This document shows, in pieces, positions 18,758 through 26,874 of a stretch of 64,000 nucleotides of DNA. The stretch covers positions 62,001-126,000 of the forward strand of contig NZ_DLHQ01000056.1 of the NCBI RefSeq assembly GCF_002483305.1. Direction: 5' to 3'. The translations under genes and the position numbers were made by a program. The notes under the pieces are model-generated. The model ran no database searches, was not told the origin of the DNA, and saw only the letters and a program-made list of their open reading frames with translations. Position 1 is the first letter of the stretch; each line of letters opens with the position of its first letter. Source of the stretch: Brevundimonas sp. UBA7664 (GTDB lineage Bacteria; Pseudomonadota; Alphaproteobacteria; Caulobacterales; Caulobacteraceae).

Positions 18758-20917
18758 ATGAACGCACCGTCGCGGATCGCCGATCGCAGGGGGGATGACC
18801 TTGCGGCTTACCAGGCCGTGCGCGCCGCCATGCCGGCGCTGGCGCAGGGTCTCAGTCCCGAGGATCTGGCGGCCCAGTCGATGCCGGACTGCAGCCCGGG
18901 CAAATGGCATCTGGCCCATACCAGCTGGTTCTTCGAGGCCATGATCCTCGGCGCGGAGCCCGGCTATCGACCGGTCGATCCCCGGTTCCAGACCCTGTTC
19001 AACAGCTATTACGAGGCCTTGGGCCACCGCGTCGAGCGCAGCGAGCGGGGCCTGATGACCCGGCCGTCGCTGGACGAGGTCATGGCCTATCGGCGCGAAG
19101 TCGACCGGCGCATGTCGGCCTGGCTCGAACGGCCGCCGACCGATCCGCGGCTGCAATATCTGTTCACCCTCGGCCTGCATCACGATCAGCAGCATCAGGA
19201 GCTGTTCCTGATGGACCTGCTGAATCTGATGGCTCGGTCGCCGCTGGATCCGGCCGCCTATGAGCGGGAGCCGCGGAGCGGCCCTGCCGAGGCCCGGTGC
19301 GGTGGATGCACCCGGTTCGACGGGGGACTGGTGGAGATCGGTCATGGCGGCGCGGGCTTCGCCTTCGACAACGAGGGGCCGGCTCATCGCGTCTGGCTCG
19401 GGCCCTACGCCCTGGCCAACGACCTGGTGGTCAACGCCGACTGGATCGCCTTCATCAACGACGGGGGCTACGCCCGGCCCGAACTGTGGCTGTCGGACGG
19501 CTGGGCCGCGGTCCGGTCGGAAGGCTGGGACGCGCCCCTGTACTGGCGGCGGGACGGCGACGGCTGGGCGACCATGTCTCTGACGGGTCTGACGCCCGTC
19601 GACCCGGCGGCTCCGGTGCGGCACATCAGTTTCTACGAGGCCGACGCCTACGCCCGCTGGGCCGGCAAACGGCTGCCGACCGAGGCGGAGTGGGAGCATG
19701 CTGTGCGCTGCCGGCCCGAATCCTTCTCCAACGCTTTCGGCGAGGTCTGGCAATGGACCGCCGGCGCCTACGCCCCCTATCCGGGCTTTCAGCCGACCGA
19801 GGGTACGGCGTCGGAATACAACGGAAAATTCATGGCCAACCAGATGGTGCTCCGGGGCTCCAGCTTCGCCACCCCCGAGGGCCATGCCCGGATCAGCTAC
19901 CGCAATTTCTTCTATCCGCATCAGAGGTGGGCCTTCATGGGATTGCGCCTGGCCGAAGACGCCCCGGGGCCCCTGGTGCGCGCGACCGACGAGGGCGAGA
20001 CCGCCCGCTTCCGTCGCGATCTGCTCGCCGGGCTGTCGCGCTCGCCCAAGGTGGCCTCGCCCAAATGGTTCTACGACGCGGAGGGCTCGCGTCTGTTCGA
20101 GGCCATCACCCGGCTGCCGGAATACTATCCCACGCGGCAGGAGGCCGACCTGCTGCGCCGCGTGGCCCCGCAATGGGCGTCGCGCTTCGGACCGGACGCC
20201 GCCCTGGTCGAGTTCGGCTCGGGCGCCAGCGAGAAGACCCGCATCGTCCTCGACGCCGCGCCGGACCTGGGCGCTTATGTGCCGATCGACATCAGCGCCG
20301 ACGCCCTGGACGCGGCCGCCCGCCGGATCGACGAGGCCTATCCGGGGCTGAAGGTCACGCCGCTGGTCGGCGACTTCCTGCATCTGGGCGCCCTGCCGGC
20401 CGGAACAGGGCAGGGGCGGCGGGTCGGCTTCTTCCCCGGTTCGACCATCGGCAATCTGGAGCGGGACGAGGCGATCGCCTTCCTCAAGGCGGCCCGCGGC
20501 CTTTTGGGCGCGGACGCCCTGTTCATCCTCGGCATCGACCTGGTCAAGCCGGCAGAGACGCTGATCGCCGCCTATGACGACGCGGCGGGCGTGACCGCGG
20601 CGTTCAACCGCAACCTGCTGGTGCGGGCCAACCGGGAACTGGGGGCCGGGTTCGATGTCGATTCCTTTGCCCATCGCGCGGTGTGGAACGGCCCGGCATC
20701 GCGGATGGAGATGCATCTCGAGGCAACCCGCGACATGGTCGTTCAGCTGGACGGCCGCCGCCTCGCCTTTGCCCGCGGCGAGTCCATCCACACGGAGAGC
20801 TCGCGCAAATACACCGAGGCCTCGGTTCGGGAACTGGCCGGCGCCGCCGGCTGGACGGTGACGGCGTTCGAGACCGGCCCGGCGCCCTCCGTGGCCCTCG
20901 CCCTGCTGGAGGCCTGA
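18758..20917 (+). CDS. Fused ergothioneine synthase: EgtB (sulfoxide synthase) + EgtD (histidine N-methyltransferase)
   Basis: One uninterrupted 719-residue frame. Residues 1-150 are the DinB-like part of EgtB with its iron ligands: H51 in KWHLAH and the HX3HXE motif H142-H146-E148. Residues 175-400 are the FGE-sulfatase-like part, ending in the EgtB signature LRGSSFATP...YRNFFYPHQRWAFMGLRLAE. From about 409 onward it is EgtD (DUF2260 type): PKWFYDAEGSRLFEAIT, the SAM-binding VEFGSGASEKT near 485, GSTIGN, and the C-terminal FARGESIHTESSRKY substrate region. EgtD trimethylates histidine to hercynine; EgtB oxidatively joins it to a thiol. A fused enzyme would do both. No C-S lyase partner is obvious nearby. 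A ribosome binding site (GGAGG) precedes ATG 18758. Confidence 0.93.
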   Translation: MNAPSRIADRRGDDLAAYQAVRAAMPALAQGLSPEDLAAQSMPDCSPGKWHLAHTSWFFEAMILGAEPGYRPVDPRFQTLFNSYYEALGHRVERSERGLMTRPSLDEVMAYRREVDRRMSAWLERPPTDPRLQYLFTLGLHHDQQHQELFLMDLLNLMARSPLDPAAYEREPRSGPAEARCGGCTRFDGGLVEIGHGGAGFAFDNEGPAHRVWLGPYALANDLVVNADWIAFINDGGYARPELWLSDGWAAVRSEGWDAPLYWRRDGDGWATMSLTGLTPVDPAAPVRHISFYEADAYARWAGKRLPTEAEWEHAVRCRPESFSNAFGEVWQWTAGAYAPYPGFQPTEGTASEYNGKFMANQMVLRGSSFATPEGHARISYRNFFYPHQRWAFMGLRLAEDAPGPLVRATDEGETARFRRDLLAGLSRSPKVASPKWFYDAEGSRLFEAITRLPEYYPTRQEADLLRRVAPQWASRFGPDAALVEFGSGASEKTRIVLDAAPDLGAYVPIDISADALDAAARRIDEAYPGLKVTPLVGDFLHLGALPAGTGQGRRVGFFPGSTIGNLERDEAIAFLKAARGLLGADALFILGIDLVKPAETLIAAYDDAAGVTAAFNRNLLVRANRELGAGFDVDSFAHRAVWNGPASRMEMHLEATRDMVVQLDGRRLAFARGESIHTESSRKYTEASVRELAGAAGWTVTAFETGPAPSVALALLEA

Positions 20918-20923
20918 ATCAAA

Positions 20924-20955
20924 AAGGGCGGCGACCGGGACCGGTCGCCGCCCTT
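20924..20955 (-). terminator. Intrinsic terminator, mainly for the minus-strand KGG gene
   Basis: Stem AAGGGCGGCGACCGG (20924-20938) / CCGGTCGCCGCCCTT (20941-20955). Read on the minus strand it is followed by a T run; on the plus strand it lies 6 bp after the egtB-egtD stop without T run, so it may end both transcripts. Confidence 0.8.
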
Positions 20956-20974
20956 CCTGATCGATGCGCCGCGC

Positions 20975-21205
20975 CTATTCGGCGGCAGGCGGGGTTCCGC
21001 GCGTGGTCGTGCGGGCGCCGTGGGAGGCCTCGCCGCCCTTGCGTCCGGCCTGGGCCGCCAGGCTGCGGTCCTGGGAGAAGCTGCGCTTCTCGCTGGGCAC
21101 GCTGGCTCCGCCCTTGCGGGCGATCTCGCGCTGACGTTCCGGATCCATCGAGGCGAAGCCCCGTTTGGACACGCCGGACGCTCTGCCGGGCTGACCTTGA
21201 GCCAT
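20975..21205 (-). CDS. KGG-repeat stress-induced protein (con-10/GsiB-like)
   Basis: 76-residue hydrophilic protein built around the KGG repeat motif: MDPERQREIARKGGASV and AAQAGRKGGEAS, with an N-terminal RGFASMD. This is the family of small, probably disordered desiccation and general-stress proteins (Bacillus GsiB, fungal con-10, E. coli YciG). The start is ATG 21205 with AAAGGA 8 nt upstream; the frame is open further upstream but the family begins here. An EcfG-type promoter lies 42 bp upstream and a terminator downstream, so it is monocistronic. Confidence 0.88.
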   Translation of the reverse strand: MAQGQPGRASGVSKRGFASMDPERQREIARKGGASVPSEKRSFSQDRSLAAQAGRKGGEASHGARTTTRGTPPAAE

Positions 21206-21246
21206 TGGAGGTTCCTTTCGTGACGACGGTTGGCGGTTGCAGACTG

Positions 21247-21271
21247 AACCCCTCCACCCCCGTCCGGTTCC
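21247..21271 (-). promoter_or_regulatory. EcfG-type general-stress promoter for the KGG gene
   Basis: On the minus strand GGAAC (21271-21267), a 16-bp spacer and GGTT (21250-21247), against the alphaproteobacterial EcfG/SigT consensus GGAAC-N16/17-CGTT. Position and product type agree with general-stress control. Confidence 0.55.
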
Positions 21272-21331
21272 GGTTGCCCGGTCACACAATTGCGAACGAA
21301 TCACAGGGACTTGAGCCTGTGGCTGCCCCGT

Positions 21332-21487
21332 TCAGCCGTAGGGCCGCGAGTCGCCGTCGCCCCCGCCGCCCGGGTCCTGCTGCGGCACTTCGTCCGGCGC
21401 GCCGCCGGGATCGAGGTCGGGGCCGGGCGTCTCGGGCGGCATGATTTCGGGTTGGCCGCCGGGGCTGTCGGGTTCGATATAGGTCAT
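21332..21487 (-). CDS. Small proline/glycine/aspartate-rich protein
   Basis: 51-residue protein, too short for many ORF cut-offs. It begins MTYIEPDSPGGQPEIMPPE, continues with PGPDLDPGGAPDEVPQQDPGG and ends DGDSRPYG. CAGGAG lies 6 nt before ATG 21487. The composition (Pro, Gly, Asp, Glu; no Lys, no Cys) predicts disorder and acidity. I recall similar short Pro-rich hypothetical proteins in alphaproteobacteria but cannot name a family. It lies between the KGG gene and the ElaB-like gene, in what looks like a cluster of small stress proteins. Confidence 0.6.
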   Translation of the reverse strand: MTYIEPDSPGGQPEIMPPETPGPDLDPGGAPDEVPQQDPGGGGDGDSRPYG

Positions 21488-21567
21488 GGGTGTCTCCTGT
21501 CTCGAAGGTCAAACGCCCCGCCGCCGCGCTCTGTTCAATCACGATTGAGGCGGCGGACGATTTCCCC

Positions 21568-21592
21568 GGAACCGGCCCGGGGGGCAGTGGTT
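21568..21592 (+). promoter_or_regulatory. EcfG-type general-stress promoter for the ElaB-like gene
   Basis: GGAAC (21568-21572), 16-bp spacer, GGTT (21589-21592). It has the same -35, spacing and GGTT -10 variant as the KGG promoter 300 bp away, 37 bp upstream of the ElaB-like start. Confidence 0.6.
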
Positions 21593-21629
21593 TCAGGGAC
21601 CTGATTCACCGCTGCCCGGAGCCTTCCCG

Positions 21630-21920
21630 ATGACCGAGACCCATGCCGGTCCGACCCTCGCCGACGATATCGAAGACGACGCCGACACCGCATCGGCGCG
21701 GCTGGACCGACAGGCTGACGCCATTCTGGCGCAGGCCGAGGCCCGAGCCTTCGCGCCCCGTCCGCTGCGGCAGGCGGTGCGGGAGGATGCGCTCTCGGCC
21801 CGCGACTGGGGCCGCGAGCGGGCCTCGCGGCTGCGCGGCGCGGTGACGACCGAGCCGGTCAAGGCGACGCTCTACGCCCTCGGCCTGGGCGTTGTCATCG
21901 GCCTGCTGATCTCACGCTAG
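21630..21920 (+). CDS. ElaB/YqjD/DUF883-like membrane-anchored small protein
   Basis: 96 residues. A soluble acidic-to-amphipathic helical region (DDIEDDADTASARLDRQADAILAQAEARAFAPRP) is followed by a basic stretch with RDWGRERASRL, and a single C-terminal hydrophobic helix (VKATLYALGLGVVIGLLISR, 76-96). This layout is typical of the ElaB/YqjD/DUF883 group of inner-membrane, ribosome-associated stationary-phase proteins; the sequence match is only general. An EcfG-like promoter precedes it, consistent with a stress role. Convergent with the metallo-hydrolase downstream (4 bp between the stops). Confidence 0.65.
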   Translation: MTETHAGPTLADDIEDDADTASARLDRQADAILAQAEARAFAPRPLRQAVREDALSARDWGRERASRLRGAVTTEPVKATLYALGLGVVIGLLISR

Positions 21921-21924
21921 GCGT

Positions 21925-22626
21925 TCAGGACGGGCCGCTCGCCGGCCGCGCGATCGGCGCGCGGCGCAGGGCCTCGTCCGATACGAACGGATTGCCGCGC
22001 CGCTCGGCCCCGAAGGTCGAGGTCGGACCATGCCCGGGCACGAAGGCGACGTCGTCGCCCAGCGGCCAGAGTTTGGTGACAATGGCGTTCAGCAGGCTGG
22101 CGTGGTCGCTGCGCGGAAAGTCGGTGCGGCCGATGGAGCCCTGGAACAGGACATCCCCGACCTGGGCGAAGCGGGCCTCCCGGTTGAAGAAGATCACATG
22201 GCCGGGGGTGTGGCCGGGGCAGTGGTAGACCTCCCAGGTCGTTTCGCCGAGCGTCAGCGTATCGCCGTCGGCCAGCCAGCGGGTCGGGGTGAAGCTGCGG
22301 GCCTCGGGCAGGCCGTACATCTGGCCCTGGGCGGGAATGCCGTCGATCCAGAACTGGTCGTCCGGGTGCGGGCCGATGATGTCGAGCCCGGTCTTCTCCT
22401 GCATCTCGGCAGCCCCGCCGGCGTGGTCGAGGTGGCCGTGGGTGATCCAGATGGCGTCCAGGGTCAGGCCCTGCTTCGCCACCGCGCCCAGCAGGGCGTC
22501 GACCGACGCGCCCGGATCGATGATCGCGGCCTTCATCGTCTTGCGGCACCAGACCAGGGTGCAGTTCTGCTGCAGGGGCGTGACCGGAAAGACGGCGACG
22601 CCGATGGGGGGCGGGGACGAGGACAT
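21925..22626 (-). CDS. MBL-fold metallo-hydrolase (glyoxalase II-like, YcbL type)
   Basis: 233-residue binuclear metal hydrolase. The metal-binding signature THGHLDH spans 62-68, further ligands lie in CPGHTPGH (about 147-154), GDVLFQGSIGRTD (about 167-179) and the C-terminal VPGHGP. Size and the QNCTLVW opening fit the YcbL/glyoxalase II-like class that hydrolyses thioesters such as S-lactoylglutathione, without the extra C-terminal domain of full glyoxalase II. The physiological substrate is not certain. Single-gene unit. Confidence 0.88.
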   Translation of the reverse strand: MSSSPPPIGVAVFPVTPLQQNCTLVWCRKTMKAAIIDPGASVDALLGAVAKQGLTLDAIWITHGHLDHAGGAAEMQEKTGLDIIGPHPDDQFWIDGIPAQGQMYGLPEARSFTPTRWLADGDTLTLGETTWEVYHCPGHTPGHVIFFNREARFAQVGDVLFQGSIGRTDFPRSDHASLLNAIVTKLWPLGDDVAFVPGHGPTSTFGAERRGNPFVSDEALRRAPIARPASGPS

Positions 22627-22685
22627 GGTGTGTGGATAGCGCGCCCGGGGGCTGGCCGAAACCGTGGTCGTGTCCGTGTCTCACG

Positions 22686-22714
22686 TTGACCTTTCGGGCG
22701 GTCCTCGACATAAG
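22686..22714 (+). promoter_or_regulatory. Putative housekeeping promoter of tig
   Basis: TTGACC (22686-22691), 17-bp spacer, CATAAG (22709-22714), about 105 bp upstream of the trigger-factor start. It uses the same -35 box as the phasin promoter. Confidence 0.5.
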
Positions 22715-22819
22715 GGCGGGCTTCAAAGGCGCCGCCTCGCAAGGGCGGCCCTTGTTGCTTTACCCACAAGTGCAGCGCCCGCTCCAAGGGCGCCGCCCCA
22801 GAGCGTCAGAATCCCGACC

Positions 22820-24163
22820 ATGCAAGTCGTCGAAAAGTCCTCCGAAGGCCTCAGCCGCGTCATCGCGGTGACCATTCCCGTCGCCGAGCTGAACCAGAAG
22901 CTGGACGCCAAGCTGAAGGAAGTCGCGCCGCAGATGAAGCTGAAGGGCTTCCGTCCCGGCAAGGTGCCGATGTCGCACGTCAAGAAGACCTTCGGCCGCG
23001 ACCTGATGGGCGAGATCGTCAATGACGCGCTGAACAGCTCGAGCCAGAAGGCCTTGGACGACGCCAAGGTGCGTCCGGCCGCGCCCGCCGAGATGAAGCT
23101 GACCTCGGACATGGACAAGGTCATCCTCGGCCAGGAAGACCTGGCCTATGAAATGGCGCTGGAAGTCATGCCCGACTTCAGCCCGACCGATATCAAGAAG
23201 CTGAAACTTGCCCGCCCGACCTATGAGGCGTCGGATGCCGATCTGGACGAGGCGTTGACCGAACTGGCCGGCCAGGCCAAGTCGTATGAAGACAAGAAGG
23301 GCAAGGCCGTGAAGGCCGCCGAGGGCGACGAGGTCACCATCGACTTCCTCGGCAAGCTGGACGGCGAACCCTTCGAGGGCGGCGCCGCCGAGGATGCGCA
23401 GCTGGTGATCGGCTCCAACCGCTTCATCCCCGGCTTCGAAGAGCAGCTGAAGGGCGCCAAGGTCGGCGACGAGACCGTCCTGAACGTGACCTTCCCCGAG
23501 AATTACCAGGCCGCTCATCTGGCCGGCAAGGCCGTGACGTTCGACGTCAAGGTCAAGGCCATCAAGGCCGAAGCTCCCGCGAAGATCGACGAGGACTTCG
23601 CCAAGCGCATCGGCATCGAGTCGCTGGACAAGCTCAAGGAGCTGCTGCGCGCCAATCTGAACCAGCAGTACACGGGGGCCGCCCGCTTCAAGCTGAAGCG
23701 CGCCCTGCTGGACGAACTGGACAAGGCCCACGACTTCCCCCTGCCGCCCAAGATGGTCGAGGCCGAGTTCGAGGGCATCTGGAAACAGGTCCAGGCGGAC
23801 AAGGAAGCCGGCCGCCTGCCGGAAGAGGACGCCAAGAAGTCCGAGAAGAAGCTCAAGGACGAGTATCGCAAGATCGCCGAGCGCCGCGTGCGTCTGGGTC
23901 TGGTGCTGGCCGAGATCGGCCGCGCCAACAACGTCCAGATCACCGATCAGGAGCTCAACAACGCCATCATGGCTGAGGCCCGCAACTATCCGGGCCAGGA
24001 GCGGGAAGTGCTGGAATTCTATCGCCAGAACCCCAACGCCGCCGCCCAGATGCGCGCTCCGATCTATGAGGAGAAGGTCTGCGACCTGATCTTCGACTCC
24101 GCCAAGGTCACCGACACCCCGATCAGCAAGGAAGAGCTGCTCAAGGAAGACGACGACCTCTGA
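22820..24163 (+). CDS. tig: Trigger factor (ribosome-associated chaperone)
   Basis: 447 residues, three domains in order: the N-terminal ribosome-binding domain with the signature GFRPGKVP (about 45-52), the FKBP-like peptidyl-prolyl isomerase domain (about 160-245; GDEVTIDFLGKLDGEPFEGG), and the C-terminal chaperone arms (250-435). The start ATG 22820 gives MQVVEKSSEGLSRVI, matching the family; the frame is open upstream but that extension is not conserved. Trigger factor shields nascent chains at the ribosome exit. Its position upstream of clpP is the usual proteobacterial arrangement, here with one unknown exported protein gene between. Confidence 0.96.
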   Translation: MQVVEKSSEGLSRVIAVTIPVAELNQKLDAKLKEVAPQMKLKGFRPGKVPMSHVKKTFGRDLMGEIVNDALNSSSQKALDDAKVRPAAPAEMKLTSDMDKVILGQEDLAYEMALEVMPDFSPTDIKKLKLARPTYEASDADLDEALTELAGQAKSYEDKKGKAVKAAEGDEVTIDFLGKLDGEPFEGGAAEDAQLVIGSNRFIPGFEEQLKGAKVGDETVLNVTFPENYQAAHLAGKAVTFDVKVKAIKAEAPAKIDEDFAKRIGIESLDKLKELLRANLNQQYTGAARFKLKRALLDELDKAHDFPLPPKMVEAEFEGIWKQVQADKEAGRLPEEDAKKSEKKLKDEYRKIAERRVRLGLVLAEIGRANNVQITDQELNNAIMAEARNYPGQEREVLEFYRQNPNAAAQMRAPIYEEKVCDLIFDSAKVTDTPISKEELLKEDDDL

Positions 24164-24202
24164 TCATGCGATGGTTGTGCTTTCCAGCCGGGGGCACACG
24201 CC

Positions 24203-25108
24203 ATGAGCTTCGCATCTTTCGCCACGGCCGTCCTGTTGGCCGTGACCGCACCTCAGGCCGTCCAGGATCCGACTTCGCCCCTTCCTGACGTGACGGTCTC
24301 CGGCGTTCGGGGCACGGAGACTGAGGCTCGCCTGTTCCTTGAGGAGATCTCGACCGAGCCGACGCACTCGCTGTCGTTGGCGAGGTGGACGACGCCGATC
24401 TGCCTGGCGACGGAGAATCTGCGCGAGGAGGCGGCTGCCGCCCTGACGGCCCGTATCGAGGCGCGCGCGCGCGCCGTTGGTGTCGTTGTCCGGCCACCGG
24501 GCTGTTCCCCGAACGTGACCATTCTGGCTACATCGGACGGGCGCGCCACGGCCACGGATCTGGTGGAGGCCTACCATGACCGTTTCATCGCCTCCCCCGG
24601 GCTGGCGCAGGGCGACGAGGGCGATCTGCGCCGGTTCGCGGAAGCCCAGGCTGCGGTTCGGTGGTGGACCATCTCCGCCCTGATGGATGATTTCAGCGGC
24701 AAGATCCTGATCCCCATGTGGGGCAGTCCCGCAACGGCTGTCTCTTCGCGCGGCGGCGGCTTTTTCGGCCAGGACCGGCGCGAGGGGATGGTGACGTCCC
24801 TGGTCATCCTCGACCTGTCCAGGATGAACGGCGTCACCGACGAGGCGCTCGGCGACTATCTGTCGATGGTGATCCTCGCGAATATCGAGCCGGAAACCCG
24901 GGCGGGCGGCTACCCGACGATCCTGAACCTGTGGGACAGCGGCGCGGTTTCCACGGGGCTGACCGAATGGGACATGGCCTATCTGACGGCCCTCTATGAG
25001 GCGGATGTGCGGATGGTGGGCGCGCCGCCGATCCGGTCGCTCTATCAGAGAACGGAGATGGCCCGGATCATGGCGCGGGAGCTGGCCGGAGACGATCCTG
25101 CGCCCTGA
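24203..25108 (+). CDS. Exported protein of unknown function
   Basis: 301 residues. A short hydrophobic N-terminus (MSFASFATAVLLAVTAPQAVQ) looks like a signal peptide. Two Cys (C65 in WTTPICLATEN and C99 in PPGCSPNVTIL) could form a disulfide. The sequence 'FLEEISTEPTHSLSLARWTTPICLATENL...LTARIEARARAVGV...PPGCSPNV' is a pattern I associate with uncharacterised Caulobacteraceae exported proteins. The middle is Gly/Ser rich and the C-terminus is helical. No catalytic signature. It lies between tig and clpP on the same strand with gaps of 39 and 88 bp. Confidence 0.75.
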   Translation: MSFASFATAVLLAVTAPQAVQDPTSPLPDVTVSGVRGTETEARLFLEEISTEPTHSLSLARWTTPICLATENLREEAAAALTARIEARARAVGVVVRPPGCSPNVTILATSDGRATATDLVEAYHDRFIASPGLAQGDEGDLRRFAEAQAAVRWWTISALMDDFSGKILIPMWGSPATAVSSRGGGFFGQDRREGMVTSLVILDLSRMNGVTDEALGDYLSMVILANIEPETRAGGYPTILNLWDSGAVSTGLTEWDMAYLTALYEADVRMVGAPPIRSLYQRTEMARIMARELAGDDPAP

Positions 25109-25196
25109 CCTTGCGTCCCGCGGCTCGCGACGCGATATCAGCATGGAACGGATGCGACCGATCTGAGTCGCGCCGCCCCTGCTTCAGCGAGACCTC

Positions 25197-25838
25197 ATGC
25201 GCGATCCCATCGACTACATCTCCAGCAACCTCGTCCCCATGGTGGTGGAGCAGTCCAGCCGGGGCGAGCGGGCCTTCGACATCTTCTCGCGGCTGCTGCG
25301 CGAGCGGATCATCTTCCTGACCGGGCCCTTCGAGGACGGCATGGCGTCGCTGATCTGCGCCCAGCTGCTGTTCCTCGAATCGGAGAACCCGAAGAAGGAA
25401 ATCAGCATGTACATCAACAGCCCCGGCGGTCAGGTGACCTCGGCGCTCGCGATCTACGACACCATGCAATACATCCGCTCGCCGGTGTCGACGGTGTGCA
25501 TGGGCATGGCCGCCTCGGCCGGCTCGCTGATCCTCGCCGCCGGCGCCGCCGGCCAGCGCGTGGCCCTGCCGAACGCGCGCATCATGGTGCATCAGCCCTC
25601 GGGCGGCTTCCGCGGCCAGGCCTCGGACGTGGAGCGCCACGCCGAGGACATCCGCTACACCAAGCGCCGCCTCAACGAGATCTACGTCCACCACACCGGC
25701 CGGACCTATGAGGAAGTCGAGAAGACCCTCGACCGCGACCACTTCATGAGCGCCGAGGAAGCCAAGGCCTGGGGTATCGTCGACCACGTCTACGACCGCC
25801 GCGAACAGGCCGAGGGCGACGGCGTCAAGACGGTCTGA
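25197..25838 (+). CDS. clpP: ATP-dependent Clp protease proteolytic subunit ClpP
   Basis: 213-residue serine peptidase that forms the double-heptamer chamber used by ClpA and ClpX. The catalytic triad is complete: S107 in GMAASAGS, H132 in MVHQPSGG and D181 in LDRDHFM. The handle-helix region and the hydrophobic docking pocket residues ([13 protein letters not shown]) are present. The N-terminus [20 protein letters not shown] is typical of alphaproteobacteria. The start ATG 25197 lacks a strong ribosome binding site. Followed by a terminator, so separate from the downstream genes. Confidence 0.97.
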   Translation: MRDPIDYISSNLVPMVVEQSSRGERAFDIFSRLLRERIIFLTGPFEDGMASLICAQLLFLESENPKKEISMYINSPGGQVTSALAIYDTMQYIRSPVSTVCMGMAASAGSLILAAGAAGQRVALPNARIMVHQPSGGFRGQASDVERHAEDIRYTKRRLNEIYVHHTGRTYEEVEKTLDRDHFMSAEEAKAWGIVDHVYDRREQAEGDGVKTV

Positions 25839-25866
25839 CGCGAGTCCTCCCCGCAATGACGATGAA

Positions 25867-25896
25867 AGGCGCGCCGGAGACGGCGCGCCTTTTTCT
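25867..25896 (+). terminator. Intrinsic terminator after clpP
   Basis: Stem AGGCGCGCCG (25867-25876) / CGGCGCGCCT (25881-25890), GAGA loop, then TTTTTCTTT. Confidence 0.9.
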
Positions 25897-25914
25897 TTGT
25901 GCTATCAGGACGCC

Positions 25915-26232
25915 ATGCAGACGCGAGACAACACCGGGACCGTCGAGATCGACGGCGACATCTATCACTGGGAGCTGCGCCGCCAGCCCCGTCCGCTGAG
26001 CGGCGGCAAATGGGAAGGCATCGCCGTGACCCTGCGGCTGGCAGACTTCAAGCGCGAGGCCATCGTGCAGTTCCCGCCGCCCCTGCGTCCCAACGGACGA
26101 CCGGACACCGAAAAGCAGTTCGTCGACCCCGAGCACATCCGCAACGCGGTGACAGCGGTGATCGAGGCCGGCTGGAACCCCACCTCGCGTGGCAAGCCCA
26201 TGGTCTTCGACGTGGACGGCGAAGGCCGCTGA
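25915..26232 (+). CDS. Conserved hypothetical small protein
   Basis: 105 residues starting at ATG 25915 (AGGA 5 nt upstream). It is compact and probably beta-rich at first (TVEIDGDIYHWELRRQPRPLSG), then contains KWEGIAVTLRLADFKREAIVQFPPPL, a Pro-rich turn, and the C-terminal helix VDPEHIRNAVTAVIEAGWNPTSRGKP. No signal peptide, membrane helix or cofactor motif. The clean codon pattern, ribosome binding site and compact neighbours argue for a real gene. It is convergent with the cicA-like gene; the two stops touch. Function unknown. Confidence 0.75.
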   Translation: MQTRDNTGTVEIDGDIYHWELRRQPRPLSGGKWEGIAVTLRLADFKREAIVQFPPPLRPNGRPDTEKQFVDPEHIRNAVTAVIEAGWNPTSRGKPMVFDVDGEGR

Positions 26233-26874
26233 TCAGCCCTTGAACCGCCGGAACCCGGCCTCGTCGGCGATGGCCAGCATTTCCGTGTCGCCGGTGGTGT
26301 CGCCATAGGCGGCGGCGAGCGCCATCTCCTCGCCGAACGCCGCCCGCAGACGGCGCACCTTTTCCTCGCCGCGGCAGTTGGGACCGGCGAAGGCGCCCGT
26401 CACCCGGTCATCGCCGTCGAACACCAGCGGCGTGCCCAGCAGGGCCTCCGCGCCGAGCCGGCGCGCGAACGGCGCCACCGTCGTCTCGGGGCTGGCGGTG
26501 ACGATCACCCGGTACGCGCCCCTCTGACCCCAGTCCTTCCAGCAGGCGAGGGCGTCGTAACGGATGAAGCCGGGCCAGACCTGACCGGCGAAGGCCTCGG
26601 CGTCGGCCTCCAGCTGCGCCCGCGGCGCGCCCTTCAGAAACTCCCGCACCGAAGCGGCCTTGAGCCGGCCGCGATCGCGATCGCCCACATAGGTGGCCAG
26701 GTCCGGCGCCATCCGCGCCAGCCCCCCGAACCAGCCGCCGGCCCCGGCCCGCCAGCGCAGGAAGGCGGTGAAACTGTCGCGAACCGTCAGTGTGCCGTCA
26801 AAATCGAAGGCGACGATGGCCTGATCCCTGCGGGGCGGCTGGTGAAACAGGGTCGGACTTCCCATGTCAGACAT
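26233..26874 (-). CDS. cicA: HAD-IB phosphatase-like protein (CicA homologue)
   Basis: 213-residue haloacid-dehalogenase-superfamily protein, subclass IB (SerB/YfhB-like). The nucleophile motif is DFDGTLT (about 24-30), motif II is VTASPE (about 124-129), motif III Lys lies in RGEEKVRRLRA, and motif IV is YGDTTGDTEMLA (about 190-201); all catalytic residues are present. In Caulobacter crescentus a HAD-family gene, cicA, lies between clpP and clpX and its dosage affects growth and cell shape; position and family support the same name here. Substrate unknown. It is transcribed divergently from clpX. Confidence 0.8.
   Translation of the reverse strand: MSDMGSPTLFHQPPRRDQAIVAFDFDGTLTVRDSFTAFLRWRAGAGGWFGGLARMAPDLATYVGDRDRGRLKAASVREFLKGAPRAQLEADAEAFAGQVWPGFIRYDALACWKDWGQRGAYRVIVTASPETTVAPFARRLGAEALLGTPLVFDGDDRVTGAFAGPNCRGEEKVRRLRAAFGEEMALAAAYGDTTGDTEMLAIADEAGFRRFKG

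Noticed and set aside
21505..21560. GGAAA-N17-CGTG as an EcfG promoter for the 51-residue protein
   Set aside because: Both boxes deviate from the consensus; not called.
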